This document shows positions 30,424 to 40,656 of a DNA stretch of 64,000 bases, one piece after another. The stretch's first letter is position 1; each line of letters starts with the position of its first letter. The stretch is from Cytidiella melzeri (Eukaryota; Basidiomycota; Agaricomycetes; Polyporales; Irpicaceae), in NCBI GenBank assembly GCA_022592445.1, contig JABYQR010000169.1, positions 28,075 through 92,074 on the forward strand, in the 5' to 3' direction. Under the pieces are notes generated by a model that saw nothing but the letters and a program-made list of their open reading frames with translations, was not told the DNA's origin and searched no databases. A program made the position numbers and the translations under genes.

Positions 30424-32520
30424 TTAGATGGTTCCGTGTTGTACCGCCTACACCCTTGGGTAATTTCTCTTCGAAACGCAATCTTGTAATCTCATCTAGC
30501 AATTCTAACACTCAGAACTCCTGTCTCAAATATCCACACAATCCCCCAGTCATGTGTTTATCTGAGAAATCTTGAGCAATAAGAGTACCCTGATATGTTG
30601 AACCTCTTGATAAGCAAGTATATATAGACTGGTGACTGCAACAATTGTATATGTCAACAACATTGTACTTCCTTGTCCGACCTTGGGATGCATAGTCTGT
30701 CATGCCCAAATTTACTATTACTGGCACTTGTACGCGGTTTATCGTTCTTCGCACGCCATCAGGAAGCTTACAAATCACGTTTATAGGTTCTGCTGTGACA
30801 GGCACCACATCAGGTTCCAATCCATCTAGTTTGATTGGTATTGGTGGTGAAGTTAGCTTTACAAACAACACATCTAATGTGCTGTGATTTGTGTCTATAG
30901 GCTGAGATTTCCACCCAACTACAACACCTTCTGCTCCATTAGTCACACCACACTCTGTTGCTTTGTTCTTCTTAATCATAATAGGCATTCCTATACAAAT
31001 ACCTAATTTGCCAGGATGGTTTCCAGTATTGCTTGGAGGCAATGACCAAAACACAGCTTGATCATGTGGACGAAGGCGGTCAGTATTCTGTGATGGATCT
31101 GATTTTGTTTTACGGATCTTTGTCGAAAGCTTTGTATCATCATTGTTGGAGCTCTACAGAGTAAAAATAACTCAGAGTTTGATGGGCCTCTTGCAAGAAT
31201 TGTTCTGTGCCTCTGTCATTGAATTTATCTCTACTTGCATTTTAAGATGTTATAGTTGACACGTTACAGAACACAGTATTTGACCACTTTGGTCGATTTT
31301 TTGAAATACCAGCTATTCTAGTTTGCAGAAAAGTAATATCTTCATTGGTACAAGACTTGTACCTTACGTTTTCTAGCAAAGTGCGGAATTTTGCATCTTC
31401 ATCTGGCTGTGAATTTTGTCTCATGTTGGTGCGTAAGATGACCGCAGTGGTAAACTGATGCCATATTGATTTACCTAAAGCAGCTTGCTGAGCCTTATGA
31501 GACTGTGTTGTATGGATAACAGATGTCATGGATGGCCTGACTAACCCTTAATTTTCGCAATTTACCTCTTGTTTTTATCTATAAAACTCCGGGCTGCAGC
31601 TCAGTTGCAACCTTCTTTGCACAAACTCCTTTTCACGTCTATTAAGCGCCCTTATCACGTGGCTTAGATGCTCCACATGGTCACATTACTTGCTACTACG
31701 TCACACTGGCATGTGACTTAGCTTAAGTAAGACCACATGGCTACAACGACATGGCTCAGCCCATAGCTAGGGTTTGACGTCATAGATAGCACTCACATGG
31801 ACTCTTATTGTTCTTTCCCTATTGTTCTCTTTATGGAAGGATGTTCTCACAGGTGTGGGAATGGAATACAATAGTTGGTCTCCTTTTAGATAGATTCTCT
31901 CACAAGTAGAGTTCTTGGCAAGGTCTAGACAATAGCTATTGTTCTCCTTTAGGTAGTCCTTTTGTTCTTCGTTCACATGGCTTCTTGCAAAGCCTGCCCT
32001 CAACATGGTCTGTGCGCAGGTCCCTGAAGTCTATATAAGTAGCTACATGTACGCTCCTAGCCCCCATCTCGACCTCTTGGTCTTTACTGGGCTAGGTAAG
32101 CAAACCCCTCCTGTACTACATAGCTAGTAGTACCCAATACAAACTTGGTCTTTACTGGGCTAGATAACTTGTATAAAGTCTGATAGCAGGTGAAAGCACT
32201 GTGCTACACGCCTGCCACCACCTCCTCGTCGATATCCACTTCGTGTCCCTGTCTGTCACGTCGAGCCTTGTCTCCGTGTCAACAGACTGAACAGTACTTG
32301 AATAGAGGGCGTTTCCTGTTGATACTGGGGGAAGCTGTGCAAAGTCTCCCACAAAGATGACATGTTTCCCTCCAAATGGTTCAGTCTCATTGTTCAAGGC
32401 CATACACATTTGTCTACTAATATTGTATAAGTTTAAACAAACAATCATTTATTGCTATTTCATCCATAAAAATGTAGTAGTATGCACAACAGGTGAGAGA
32501 TAGGTATATATTGTGGGTAT
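30424..32520 (-). pseudogene. PIF1-like Helitron helicase remnant, split by a solo LTR
   Basis: Reading down the minus strand: an MDE-containing Walker B-like piece (32430-32520, frameshifted), then FGGKHVIFVGDFAQLPPV (helicase motif III region, about 32350), the LTR insertion, then ILRTNMRQ (motif IV) and FLQTRI. Next come a decayed FYSVEL stretch, the LGICIGMPIMI and NGAEGVVVGW blocks, MTDYASQGRT (motif V), a YTCLSRG motif VI and a final LLDEITRL block. A CGA-to-TGA stop at about 30512 lies just before that last block. Walker A and the N-terminal Rep part were not found. This is the helicase half of a Helitron transposase in decay. Confidence 0.82.
31524..32281 (+). repeat. Solo family-A LTR in the helicase remnant
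   Basis: This 758-bp LTR is flanked by ACAGA at 31519-31523 and 32282-32286. It separates the GDFAQLPPV part of the helicase from the ILRTNMRQ part. It therefore arrived after the Helitron-like block existed. Confidence 0.95.
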
Positions 32521-33735
32521 GTCCAACGTGTCTGAGTTGAAGAGACAATTTTGCCTGGAGGTGGTGAATCTGTGGGATGTGCGTTAACGAGTTATGCACG
32601 AGACAGTTGAATCCGCTCTACCGCTGATGCTACAACACCAGAGGCATACATAAAACAAACAATTAATCCATAGAGTGCAAGGACATGAAGAAAAAAGTGT
32701 CGGTGAGTGGGTTTAATCCGTGAAAAAAAACCAAAAGAGTTCGTTTGACGAGAGAGAGACAGGAGAGGGAGATTATAGCTCGTACAACCTCAGCTGAGGC
32801 TTTCTACAAACAATGAGCGAGCGAGAAATACAATCAAAACAGAAGAGGCACAAGTGACGAGATGCGGGATGTAGGTAGGTGGCGTGGACGGTAAGACAAC
32901 AACAGGGATCAGTAACAAAGACAGAGAGGATTACATGGCAGACACAGCAAGCAACGAGGTCCATGGGTATGTTGTTTGTTTTTGTTTTTGGGTCTTGGGG
33001 GTGGAGGACTAGCGGGTCGCTTGACCATATTTACCTCTTGGAGCCGGTACGGGTGATAACACACAGCGTCGGTGCTTCACCGTTGGGCTCCCAAAACTGG
33101 GTCGTTTTGGGTCCGTCAGGCAACACAGCACCCGCCTTGCATCACAGCATGACCTTGCAAATCTGCATAAGATATAAAACAGGGGTAACAACAAAGTAGT
33201 CAGCACGCTGTATGTAGATCTTGTGACAAAAGAAAACAAGAAAAGCCCTGAAAACCTCCTCGCAAAATTGCGCCAAGGTTTTCGGACGTGTATATGGCCT
33301 GTGACTTACATTTTTACTAATGAGGGTACTGGAGATCAGATGGCAACAGTTTGGGATTAGAATTTTTTTTGTGCGAGGATTGGGAGTTGGGGTTTTACAT
33401 TGCATTGATGCCAGTAATTGGCAGGGGTGAGGGTAAGGAGGCGGAGGCGGCGTGTCATGAAAAGAGGCAATGAGTTTTTGCATGATCAAACGATTACACC
33501 AACCAAGAGTGCAAGATAATAAGAATGAGAGGAAAGAAAAAATGATTACACAAACAGTAATTCCATAAGGTTCAAAAAGAATGATAAACCTGCGACAGCA
33601 AATGCGAAGAAGAAATGAAGGTGACACAACAATGCATATATGTAATAATGTACGACCAAGGATTGCTGAGTTGCATGGCCTTTGTGCTGACCATAGCCCA
33701 GAATGATATAACACTATATCAAAGCGGCATGCTCG
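32521..33735. other. No recognisable gene
   Basis: Sequence between the helicase remnant and the family-D solo LTR. Frames up to 199 codons exist on the minus strand but lack motifs and carry Pro/Pro-Tyr low complexity (about 33430). It may contain the far 3' end of the G-alpha gene or introns of lost genes. Confidence 0.45.
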
Positions 33736-34482
33736 TGACATGGATAGTCCAACAGAGACCGGATTTTTCCAACAATGTCACAAGTTTACAGCCTTAGGTG
33801 CCTATCTAGATCGCTTATTTTCCGGCTAGAAGTGTTACCGGACCTAACCCTAACCCGGGTCACGTGACATCCTGCCTTATTTATCAATAGTCCAGACCCA
33901 AACCCTAGACTCAATCTGGAGTGGTTCCAGATCAACCTAGGTTACTGTTCTATTGTTCCACTTCCATTGATAGGGATTCCCCAGGGATTCCCCCAGTTCC
34001 TATTGTTCTATTGTTCCTGATTCTATTGTTCTATTGTCTATTGTTCTAGTCCTATTGTTCTATGTACCCTGGTCCTTGACAGTTACACAGGTCCTTGACA
34101 GTTACTCAGGTCCTTGACAGTTACTCTGGTCTCTTATTGTTCTATTGTTACTCCAGCCCCACAGTTACTCCAGTCCCTAGTGTGGGAACTGGTGCACAGA
34201 CCACCCAGCCACAGTATATATAGTACCCCTTACCCTCCCTGGTTCTGCATCTTGACCTCTTCGTCATTTGCACTGCCAGGTGAGTTACTCAATGTAACCT
34301 AGTATAAGTTTGATATTAACTTCGTCATTTGCACTGCCAGTATCCGGCCTCTGAGCCTGCTTGCCTGCTCATCATCGACTTTGACCTTGTTGTTGTCGTT
34401 GGAGATCCACTTCCACTTCCACTCCCCCTCTTCTTTGCCCTTGTTTAGGGTTTAGCAGTATAGCAGCAGTCGCTCCGCAACA
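33736..34482 (+). repeat. Solo family-D LTR
   Basis: This 747-bp LTR starts TGACATGG and ends CTCCGCAACA. The flanks GCTCG and GCAGT agree only in part, so the target duplication is degraded. Inside are at least eight ATTGTT cores within about 200 bp, three 21-bp repeats (GGTCCTTGACAGTTAC..., about 34070-34130), a TATA box (TATATATAG, about 34215) and a leader intron at 34280-34340. It cuts the 3' end of the G-alpha gene. Confidence 0.88.
34214..34340 (+). promoter_or_regulatory. LTR promoter and leader intron, family D
   Basis: A TATA box is followed by a short leader and a 61-bp intron at 34280-34340 (donor GTGAGT, branch-like TATTAAC, acceptor CCAG). The 21 nt before the donor (34259-34279, CTTCGTC...CTGCCAG) are repeated exactly as the last 21 nt of the intron (34320-34340). 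The same layout occurs at 53772-53832 and 55854-55912. This copy is a solo LTR. Confidence 0.6.
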
Positions 34483-34486
34483 GCAG

Positions 34487-35830
34487 TGGTGATGCTTTGG
34501 AAGGATATGTCAGTAGAGCAGACCGCAGCCATTGATATGAGCGGCGGTCGCGGAACATTGGACACCCCAAATCAGAGAACAGACACACTGAATGTATATC
34601 TCACACTCCTTCTGATTCACTTTCTGCGCAAGTCTTGCAAAACGTTTCCTAAAGTAATCACAACCAGCGCAAACATCATTCGCCTCACCGTCAAAGTCCT
34701 GTGAAGAGCACACACGAGTCAGTCACTCTGTCCCAGGAGCGCATGCCTTTCCACGGCTGCAACGTACAGGGAAGAAGTTCTTGATGTCGGAATGTGGTAT
34801 TTTTTCTGGAACAGATCGTCCTTATTGAGGAACAAAATCTGTTGAAGAAGCAAACAGTTCAGTAACCTAATAGTCAGGAATGCACGGAATATAAATACAA
34901 TCGACGTCTGTTTAAATCACTGTGAATGGCATATTGAGTCCCAGATGGTCATTGCGTCTTGCATTTGGTTTTGTAGGTACCAATTAATCAGCTGACGGCA
35001 AGACGAGCCGAACAAGTTTGGGCACTCACCGCATCCTTGTCCTCAATCAGACATTGATCGTACCCGCTCAAGCTGACCAAAATCAGAATACTCGTCACGT
35101 CCTGGAAGCAGTGGATCCACTTCCGCCGCTCACTCTTCTGCCCGCCAACGTCGACCATGAGCATCTCGTTCTCTCGTAAGTTGAAGACCGTCTCTGTGAT
35201 GCCTATTGTCCGTGCGCGGGTGTGGACAATATCTTGCTCAATCGGCACATAGAACTGATCGAACAGTCGGTCAAGATCAACAAAGAAATAGCTCAAGCTA
35301 TGAAAGAAACAACATCAATATGTACTTGCCAGCATAGAGGCACAATATGATACATACTTGTCTGGAAGAGCGGCCTTGTTCCCTCGTTCCCAGCACTTTT
35401 GCACGCTCAGGTCTTCCCACAACCGCCGTAGAGGTTCTAGGTACTCCTCTGGGAACGGCTGTCTGTCTCGAATATCCTGCGCCTCTCCATCAACTCGATT
35501 TGTTGTAAATGCAGGGTTTTGATGTGCGCACGGGAGGGGGCTCGAAATAAAGGAACACAATGTTATTCTGTAGCTACGCAAATACAAGGGTTTTTACATT
35601 AATTTAGAAAAACGGATAAGCCAAAAGGAGAACATCAAGACGAGTAATCCGCGTGGAATGACGAAGGCGGGTGGCGGGAACAAACGGAAACAAACAAAAA
35701 GGAGGCGGCAAACCTAAAATAACAACATGATGTACTGCAGGTTGTCATCCGAAACTTCCAGATTTATGTTGACCATGGCATCAAGGAGGTACTTGAGACC
35801 GTGTGTGAGGTTGTTACCATGATGTTTGTG
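34487..35830 (-). pseudogene. Heterotrimeric G-protein alpha subunit, partial gene
   Basis: At least five exons in order on the minus strand. Helical-domain exon about 35722-35830 (GLKYLLDAMVNINLEVSDDN). Exon 35358 to about 35537 (FPEEYLEPLRRLWEDLSVQKCWER). Exon 35030-35297 with switch I (RTIGITETVF) and switch II (VDVGGQKSERRKWIHCF). Exon 34768-34838 with the guanine-specificity motif (LFLNKDDLF). Exon from 34698 with DYFRKRFARL. Introns have GT-AG ends. The P-loop exon (GxGESGKS) was not found upstream and the C-terminal end is cut by the family-D LTR, so it cannot make a working GTPase. G-alpha proteins relay signals from membrane receptors in fungi, including pheromone receptors. Its place inside the Helitron-like block suggests capture. 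Confidence 0.8.
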
Positions 35831-36167
35831 TATGTACTGGGTATCTGAGCAGCGGGGGGAGAGAGAGAGGATGGCGGTTGGTGGCAAGAGTAAGAGTGCC
35901 GAGGACGGGGAAGGGAAGTGTAAAGGGGGTCAATCCACCACATGTGAAGTCAAAGTGAACTTATGAAAAAAACCAAATGCCGCATTGTACAAACAAATAC
36001 CCCTGCGTGTATAGAACAATAGGAACAAACATGTACTCACCGGTTCTGTCATTTCAAGACCAAGTGCAAAGCCGACCTTGAGGATTGATGCGTGCAACAA
36101 TATAGGGGTGAGAGCGGTCAAGCGTATGGAGGTGAGAGGCGGGAGGAAAACAGAGGGAGCAAATTAA
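35831..36167. other. Upstream of G-alpha, unassigned
   Basis: One possible further minus-strand exon (about 36041-36105, ending at a GTGAGT donor) lies here, but its translation does not match the expected P-loop exon. Nothing else is recognised. Confidence 0.3.
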
Positions 36168-36322
36168 TGTCCTTATGCGCCACAAAGCGCAACTCGGTGC
36201 TGACAGGCCAGAGCTTACGTCCTCTCTCGATAATGACGCGCAAAAACGCGCGTCTTGTTCAAAAGAGGACGTAAGTTTTTGCCTGTCAGCACCGAGTTGC
36301 GCTTTGTGGTGCATGAGGATAT
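36168..36322. repeat. 155-bp near-perfect palindrome
   Basis: Arms of about 65-70 bp (left: CCTTATGCGCCACAAAGCGC...; right arm complementary: ...GCGCTTTGTGGTGCATGAGG). The centre is palindromic (ACGCGC AAAAA CGCGCGT). It looks like a tiny foldback or MITE; no convincing flanking duplication was seen. Confidence 0.75.
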
Positions 36323-37099
36323 ACCGACTTACCGCGCTTAGCTGCTCTTTGCAGCACCACCCATCTACCCAGTTCTCTTTGGTTCCGTCTTGTTCTGTAT
36401 TCTCCTTTGGAAGCACACCCACATTGCGTTCCTCACGCCGGCACAGAAGGCATACATTGAGGTTTGAAAATGTCCTACGCAAAGGTGACCTCCACCTGTC
36501 TTTTGCTAACTCGAGAAAGGCAACGCAGAAGGAGCGGGTTACGTGAGACAAAATTCGGAAGGCAATGCGGATGGTGCACGTACGGTTGTGCCTTGTCGCG
36601 GGTTTTTCAACGGGGTGAGGTTGAGTGGTTTGGCCTAGTACATCTCCATTTCTATCATGTAGTGGGGCAGCTCAATCTTCAAAGGTTCTGCTTCTCGATC
36701 ATTGCGTCACTTGGATATACGTCCAACAAGGCCAACTTTATGACTGTCCCACCATTCACCGTTTTCTTCGTCCGTACGTACCATTGCTTTTCCCTTGAGT
36801 CGCTCTAACAAGTACCGTAAACGCGTTCTCACCATTCTCCTCTTCATCCTCGTCAGTACCGCCGGCTTGGTTGTCTTCTTTGCCTCAGCCCCACACCCGA
36901 TACTCCTCGCTCTCATCAAGCGCTTTGTAGGCACACACTTGTTCAGCAGTCCATGTCGTCGCCTTACCGAGCCTCCCAGTGCTTTACCATCTCACGCGCC
37001 CCCGACCAACGGAAGCTGTCTCAGTAGCATAGACAATGGTTCGGTAGTCGCATTATTCTGCGACAGCAAAGGACGCATACCATTCAACAAACCACAAAG

Positions 37100-37986
37100 A
37101 TGAGTTCCCGCAGATGACTCTCTGGCTCAAAAGACGAGAGAAGCTTTGGAGACACGACCAATACATTTGACATTGCCTCTTGGAACCATTGGACGTACCC
37201 ATGCCTACGCACACATATCGTTATGACGAAACATCCATCCATGCCTGCTGTCTCTTTCGACAACCTAGCAATCAAATACGGTGCTGACGACATCATCAAT
37301 GCACTAGTTAGGTTTGTTGCCAAAATCACCAATCCACAGTCATCGAGACAGCAAATCGCGATGGCCGGAATGCAAATCCATCTTCCCATGACCAGTGTGC
37401 GTGTCTTTCATAGGATTTGCATCTTGAATCCCACTCATCATGAATACAGCGACATGCTGAACCTTCTGGATGCAGTGCACATACGACCGACTCGAGTGGA
37501 TTCTCGTGGGCGAACAACAGCAGGGCGGTTTAATACGGTGTTGGTTGATATAGGCAGTGGGCTCACCAGCGACATTTCCGGTGCGTAGCTTTATACCTGT
37601 AACTTGATTTTTGCTCACCCGAATGTGCCTCTCTAGATCTACGTGTCGCGCAGGTCCGCGTTGTCTTCTCACTGAAGGATCACCATTGCGAGCGACTATT
37701 TGGCAAACTCCATACTAAGGTTGCCACTCATCTTGCGTACGTTCAATGGTTCTCCAAGTTCACGGTTATGCCAATTTCACAACACCGCCTGTACAAGCTG
37801 AAGCGATGTTACATCCGGGACGCAGACACCAACTATCGAGTTGCCGAAGTCATTCCAGTGAACAAGATCAGGTGTAGCATTCAGCTCTTCCCTCAGTTTG
37901 GCTCTGGCACTGCGCCTCGTCAATGGACACCTGATAACGTACTCGAAGAGTGCAAGACGTTCTATGCAAACCCGTTTTACAAGTGA
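37100..37986 (+). pseudogene. Repeat-associated hypothetical protein, C-terminal part
   Basis: Two exons are clear: one to 37580, an intron at 37581-37636 (56 bp, GTGCGT to CTCTAG) and an exon to the stop at 37986. Conserved-looking blocks are EFPQMTLWLKRREKLWRHDQYI, MTKHPS, YGADDIINALVRFV, TRVDSRGRTTAGRFNTVLVD, VRVVFSL, HLAYVQWFSKF and DNVLEECKTFYANPF. From memory, such blocks recur in multi-copy hypothetical proteins of Agaricomycetes next to DNA transposons; I cannot name the superfamily with confidence. A stop/frameshift between 37145 and 37200 separates the first block from the rest, and no N-terminal part was found. It lies antisense to the helicase and G-alpha inside the Helitron-like block. 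Confidence 0.55.
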
Positions 37987-38733
37987 CTACACATATGGCT
38001 TGTTGTAGCGTAGTTTCCTATCATTTACCAATGTCATACATTAAATTGTCAATACACGGGACTCTAACATGCATGCAACACAAGAAGATAGCCTGCAAGC
38101 CGACCAAGTGTACTTGAAATTGCAGAGTGGTTGACAAATGCACATTTCACAGGGTTGGTACATTTGGAAGGTCCAAATTCTCTAAATCAGGTTTATCTGT
38201 GGGGTAGAGCGTTACCTACTGACTATTATAAGGTTTGCTATCAGAGAGAGGGGAAATCGGCCCGATGCGGCAGCAGCCGCTTGAAAACTATGTGATAGGT
38301 ACAAACCAGATAGCCAAAAATCATGTGATAACCTGCAAAAAAAGATCAGCGGGGTTCCAAACGGAGTCTGAGCAACTTTTATCAGTACATTGAGTGTATA
38401 TCCCCAACGTTGGGTTCAACCAAGAAGATTTTTATGTCTGTGTGTTGCTGAAGGGCAGGACTATCTGATGATGTAGAATTTGTGTCTATTCATGTACATG
38501 TGTTCAATACAAAAAACAAAAACAGATTTTTGATGGGAGATTCAGCTCATCACACGCATTTGTAGAGTGAATAACAAAGCAAATGAAACACCATCAAATC
38601 ATTACACCACACTGTTACAAAATTTATTACCGCTTGTATTACCCCATCAAATTCCCACAGTTTGGGGGACAAAAAGGTCACATCTGAAAAAGCATAAATG
38701 CGCTGGCGCGAACTAGAACGATTCTTCTTCATT
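37987..38733. other. No recognisable gene
   Basis: AT-rich sequence leading to the 5' subterminal repeat of the Helitron-like block. Frames are short and unremarkable. Confidence 0.5.
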
Positions 38734-38747
38734 CTTCAGGAATCGTA

Positions 38748-39530
38748 ACCATGACCTTCCCAGTGCTGTTGCGTAGATCCGCCAGCTGAGCGTCTACTGC
38801 CTTGCACTGGTCCTTCAGTGCATCGTAAGTTGTAGCGCGGGTCTGGAAGTAAGAGACGCGCTGAAGGTATTCCGTACTCAAGCTCGACTTGAGACGGTCG
38901 AAAAGGTCCTGCTGGCTCCAGCCAGTGCGAGGGGCCCAAGTCTCAAACTCCGAGATATGGGCGGCAAATGTCTTGTTGCCCTGCTTCATGCCGGCAACCT
39001 TGGTCTTGGCCTCCATGACCGCGTCAATAGGCTCAAATTTGGCCTTGAAGGCCTCGATAAACATGTCCCAGCTGTTTCCAAACGCTGGTTTGCTGCTGGC
39101 TAGCTCTTCAATGTGAGGACAAGCCCAATCGGCGGCGTCTTCCTGCATAAAGGACAGGGCGCTTGTGATGAGTTTATGAGCATCAAAGATCCTTGCGCCG
39201 TTGTTGTCCAATCGGACCTGGCCTTGGGCGTCTTGCTGGAAAAACGCTTTGCCCTGGTTCTGGGCCCAGACTATGAATGCGTGACGGAAGAGCCTTGCTT
39301 CCGACGATGTCTTTCCTATGAACAACACGGGTTTCTCCACAATACTCCGCTCTCGGGATGTGTGTGTGGATGCGGCGATGGCTGGTGCCTGAACAGCGGC
39401 CAAAGCAGCTACCTGATTGGTAAGGTCCACCATTCTTTGTGTCAGGACCCCGAACATGTTGAGGATGTCCTGAGCACTCAGGTTGGCAGCAACAGCTGGG
39501 GTGGCGTTGGGAGCAGCGTTAGGATCCATG
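38748..39530 (-). pseudogene. gag: Gag N-terminal half (element 3)
   Basis: Starts at the ATG near 39528 (MDPNAAPNATPAV), with a coiled segment (LTQRMVDLTNQVAAL) and the capsid-like domain through FETWAPRTGWSQQDLFDRL. It is intact up to the Helitron-like junction (TGKVMV). This copy shows the uninterrupted target of the solo LTR in element 2. The other half is at 28572-29033. Confidence 0.9.
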
Positions 39531-39769
39531 TCTTCTTTGGTGATAAGACAACAATTTTCTTCGGAAGGCGTTTGGTAGGTCTCGGTGTAATACTCGTGTT
39601 CAATGGCTTCAGTGGGGTCTAACTGATTTAATCGATTAGGGCACGGTTGATCTTCACACTCGTAGAATAATCCTTTGTTGGCTCGGAAGTGGTCGTCTGT
39701 GACCGTAATAGGATCAAAGAAATGGATACAATTATCACAAATCAGGCTTTCTAAAGACGTGGCGGGCAA
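39531..39769 (-). other. Cys-rich segment between ORF1 and gag (element 3, intact frame)
   Basis: Open and in frame with gag: LICDNCIHFFDP, then DDHF, GLFYECEDQPCPNR, then an acidic stretch into the gag ATG. The four Cys (CX2C ... CX4C) and nearby His suggest a zinc-binding fold. An equivalent (CKVQPCPNR) precedes gag in family D. The frame opens after a TAG with no ATG before the gag start, so translation might need a non-AUG start, splicing or recoding. Confidence 0.6.
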
Positions 39770-39783
39770 AAACTATGGATCCG

Positions 39784-40510
39784 TTAGATCCACTCAAAAT
39801 AGCTATCACTATTTACTACGTTAAGTTGTGCGAGGACTTTGTTGTAGTTTTTGCGAAGCTGCTTAAAGGAAACTTTCCCAATTGCTTTGCAACCCCAGTT
39901 TAGGAGCTGCCACTCGCGGTCTGCTGTGACAGGAGCGAGATTGTCGACTCGGTTGAGGAAACGATTGACCTTGTTGACGAGGTGGAGCAGGGCGCAACGG
40001 TGGTCGGGGTTGGCGTGGTTCAGGAGTTCTCAAGCTCCGTAAGAGCTTGTAGACAAGTGCAGACGGCGGTGAGCTTGGGCCTAAAGATGCCGACAAGATT
40101 GACCGGTGACAACTTTTTGAAGTCAATCAACACAGGTTTAGGTGCAGCGGGGGCGGGAGTCGGTGCAGGGAGCTTTGCTAGTTGCTCTGCAAGGGTGAGC
40201 TTGTGGGTTTGTTGCTCAGCTAAGGTGCAGTCACACTCCTCAGCAGCTCGTTCTCTGTATGCTTGTGCAGAGGCACGGAGTTGGCGATTTCCTCGTAGGA
40301 GGGGACAGTGAGGGTGATGCCTTTAACGGGCGGCTTTTTGGATACGTACTTGGCAACGTTGACTAGGTCTTTGTTAGACCAGCGATGAGGTTGACCACTC
40401 TTACGCTTGTCAGCGAGAGCGTCGAGGAAGGATGGAGGGAGACACCTCTTGAGCTGAGGCTCAGTTGTGGGGAGGTTCTTGGTAAAACAGGGACGCGTGT
40501 CTTTAGGCAC
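39784..40510 (-). pseudogene. ORF1, accessory protein (element 3, frameshifted)
   Basis: Same protein as in element 2, starting at the conserved GTGCCTAAAGA. N-terminal SFLDALADKRKSGQPHRWSNKDL and the GITLTVPSYEE block are intact. A one-base change near 40290 shifts the frame, and further shifts follow near 40030. The C-terminal GKVSF block is still readable near 39860. Confidence 0.8.
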
Positions 40511-40656
40511 TAAACAACGCGTAGGGGGTGAAAACGGACGACGTAAGTGTAGCTCAACGGTATGAAGAGACCGGAGACGTACTCGTCAAACAGGAATAAA
40601 CTTTTTAAAAACGGTGGGAGTGGGGACCCAGGGTTTACACAAGGAGGCCGACCTAA

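Larger units (their letters stand above)
29034..38749 (-). mobile_element. Helitron-like block inserted in gag of element 3
   Basis: The gag halves on each side fit together at one point, at most a 2-bp overlap (AC), so there is no ordinary target duplication. On the minus strand the block starts (T)TACGATTCCTGAAG and ends GCTAATGCTAG followed by T, the CTRR/T rule of Helitrons. A stem GCCG-CTTGC-CGGC lies 14 nt before the end. The 14-bp start TACGATTCCTGAAG is repeated inverted near the other end (29063-29076 versus 38734-38747), as in Helentron-type elements. Inside are helicase and peptidase remains, G-protein alpha exons and a repeat-associated gene, plus two later solo LTRs. No Rep (HUH) domain was found. 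Host-gene capture is typical of Helitrons; capture here is inferred. Confidence 0.7.

Noticed and set aside
33142..33741. 199-codon minus-strand frame
   Set aside because: It crosses the left end of the family-D LTR and has no recognisable motif; composition looks random.
33736..34482. Exact target duplication for this family-D solo LTR
   Set aside because: GCTCG and GCAGT match at only part of the positions; reported as degraded rather than claimed.
36795..37103. 102-codon plus-strand frame with a hydrophobic N-terminal segment before the repeat-associated gene
   Set aside because: It is in a different frame from the recognised blocks and no splice pattern joins them convincingly; the hydrophobic stretch alone is weak evidence.
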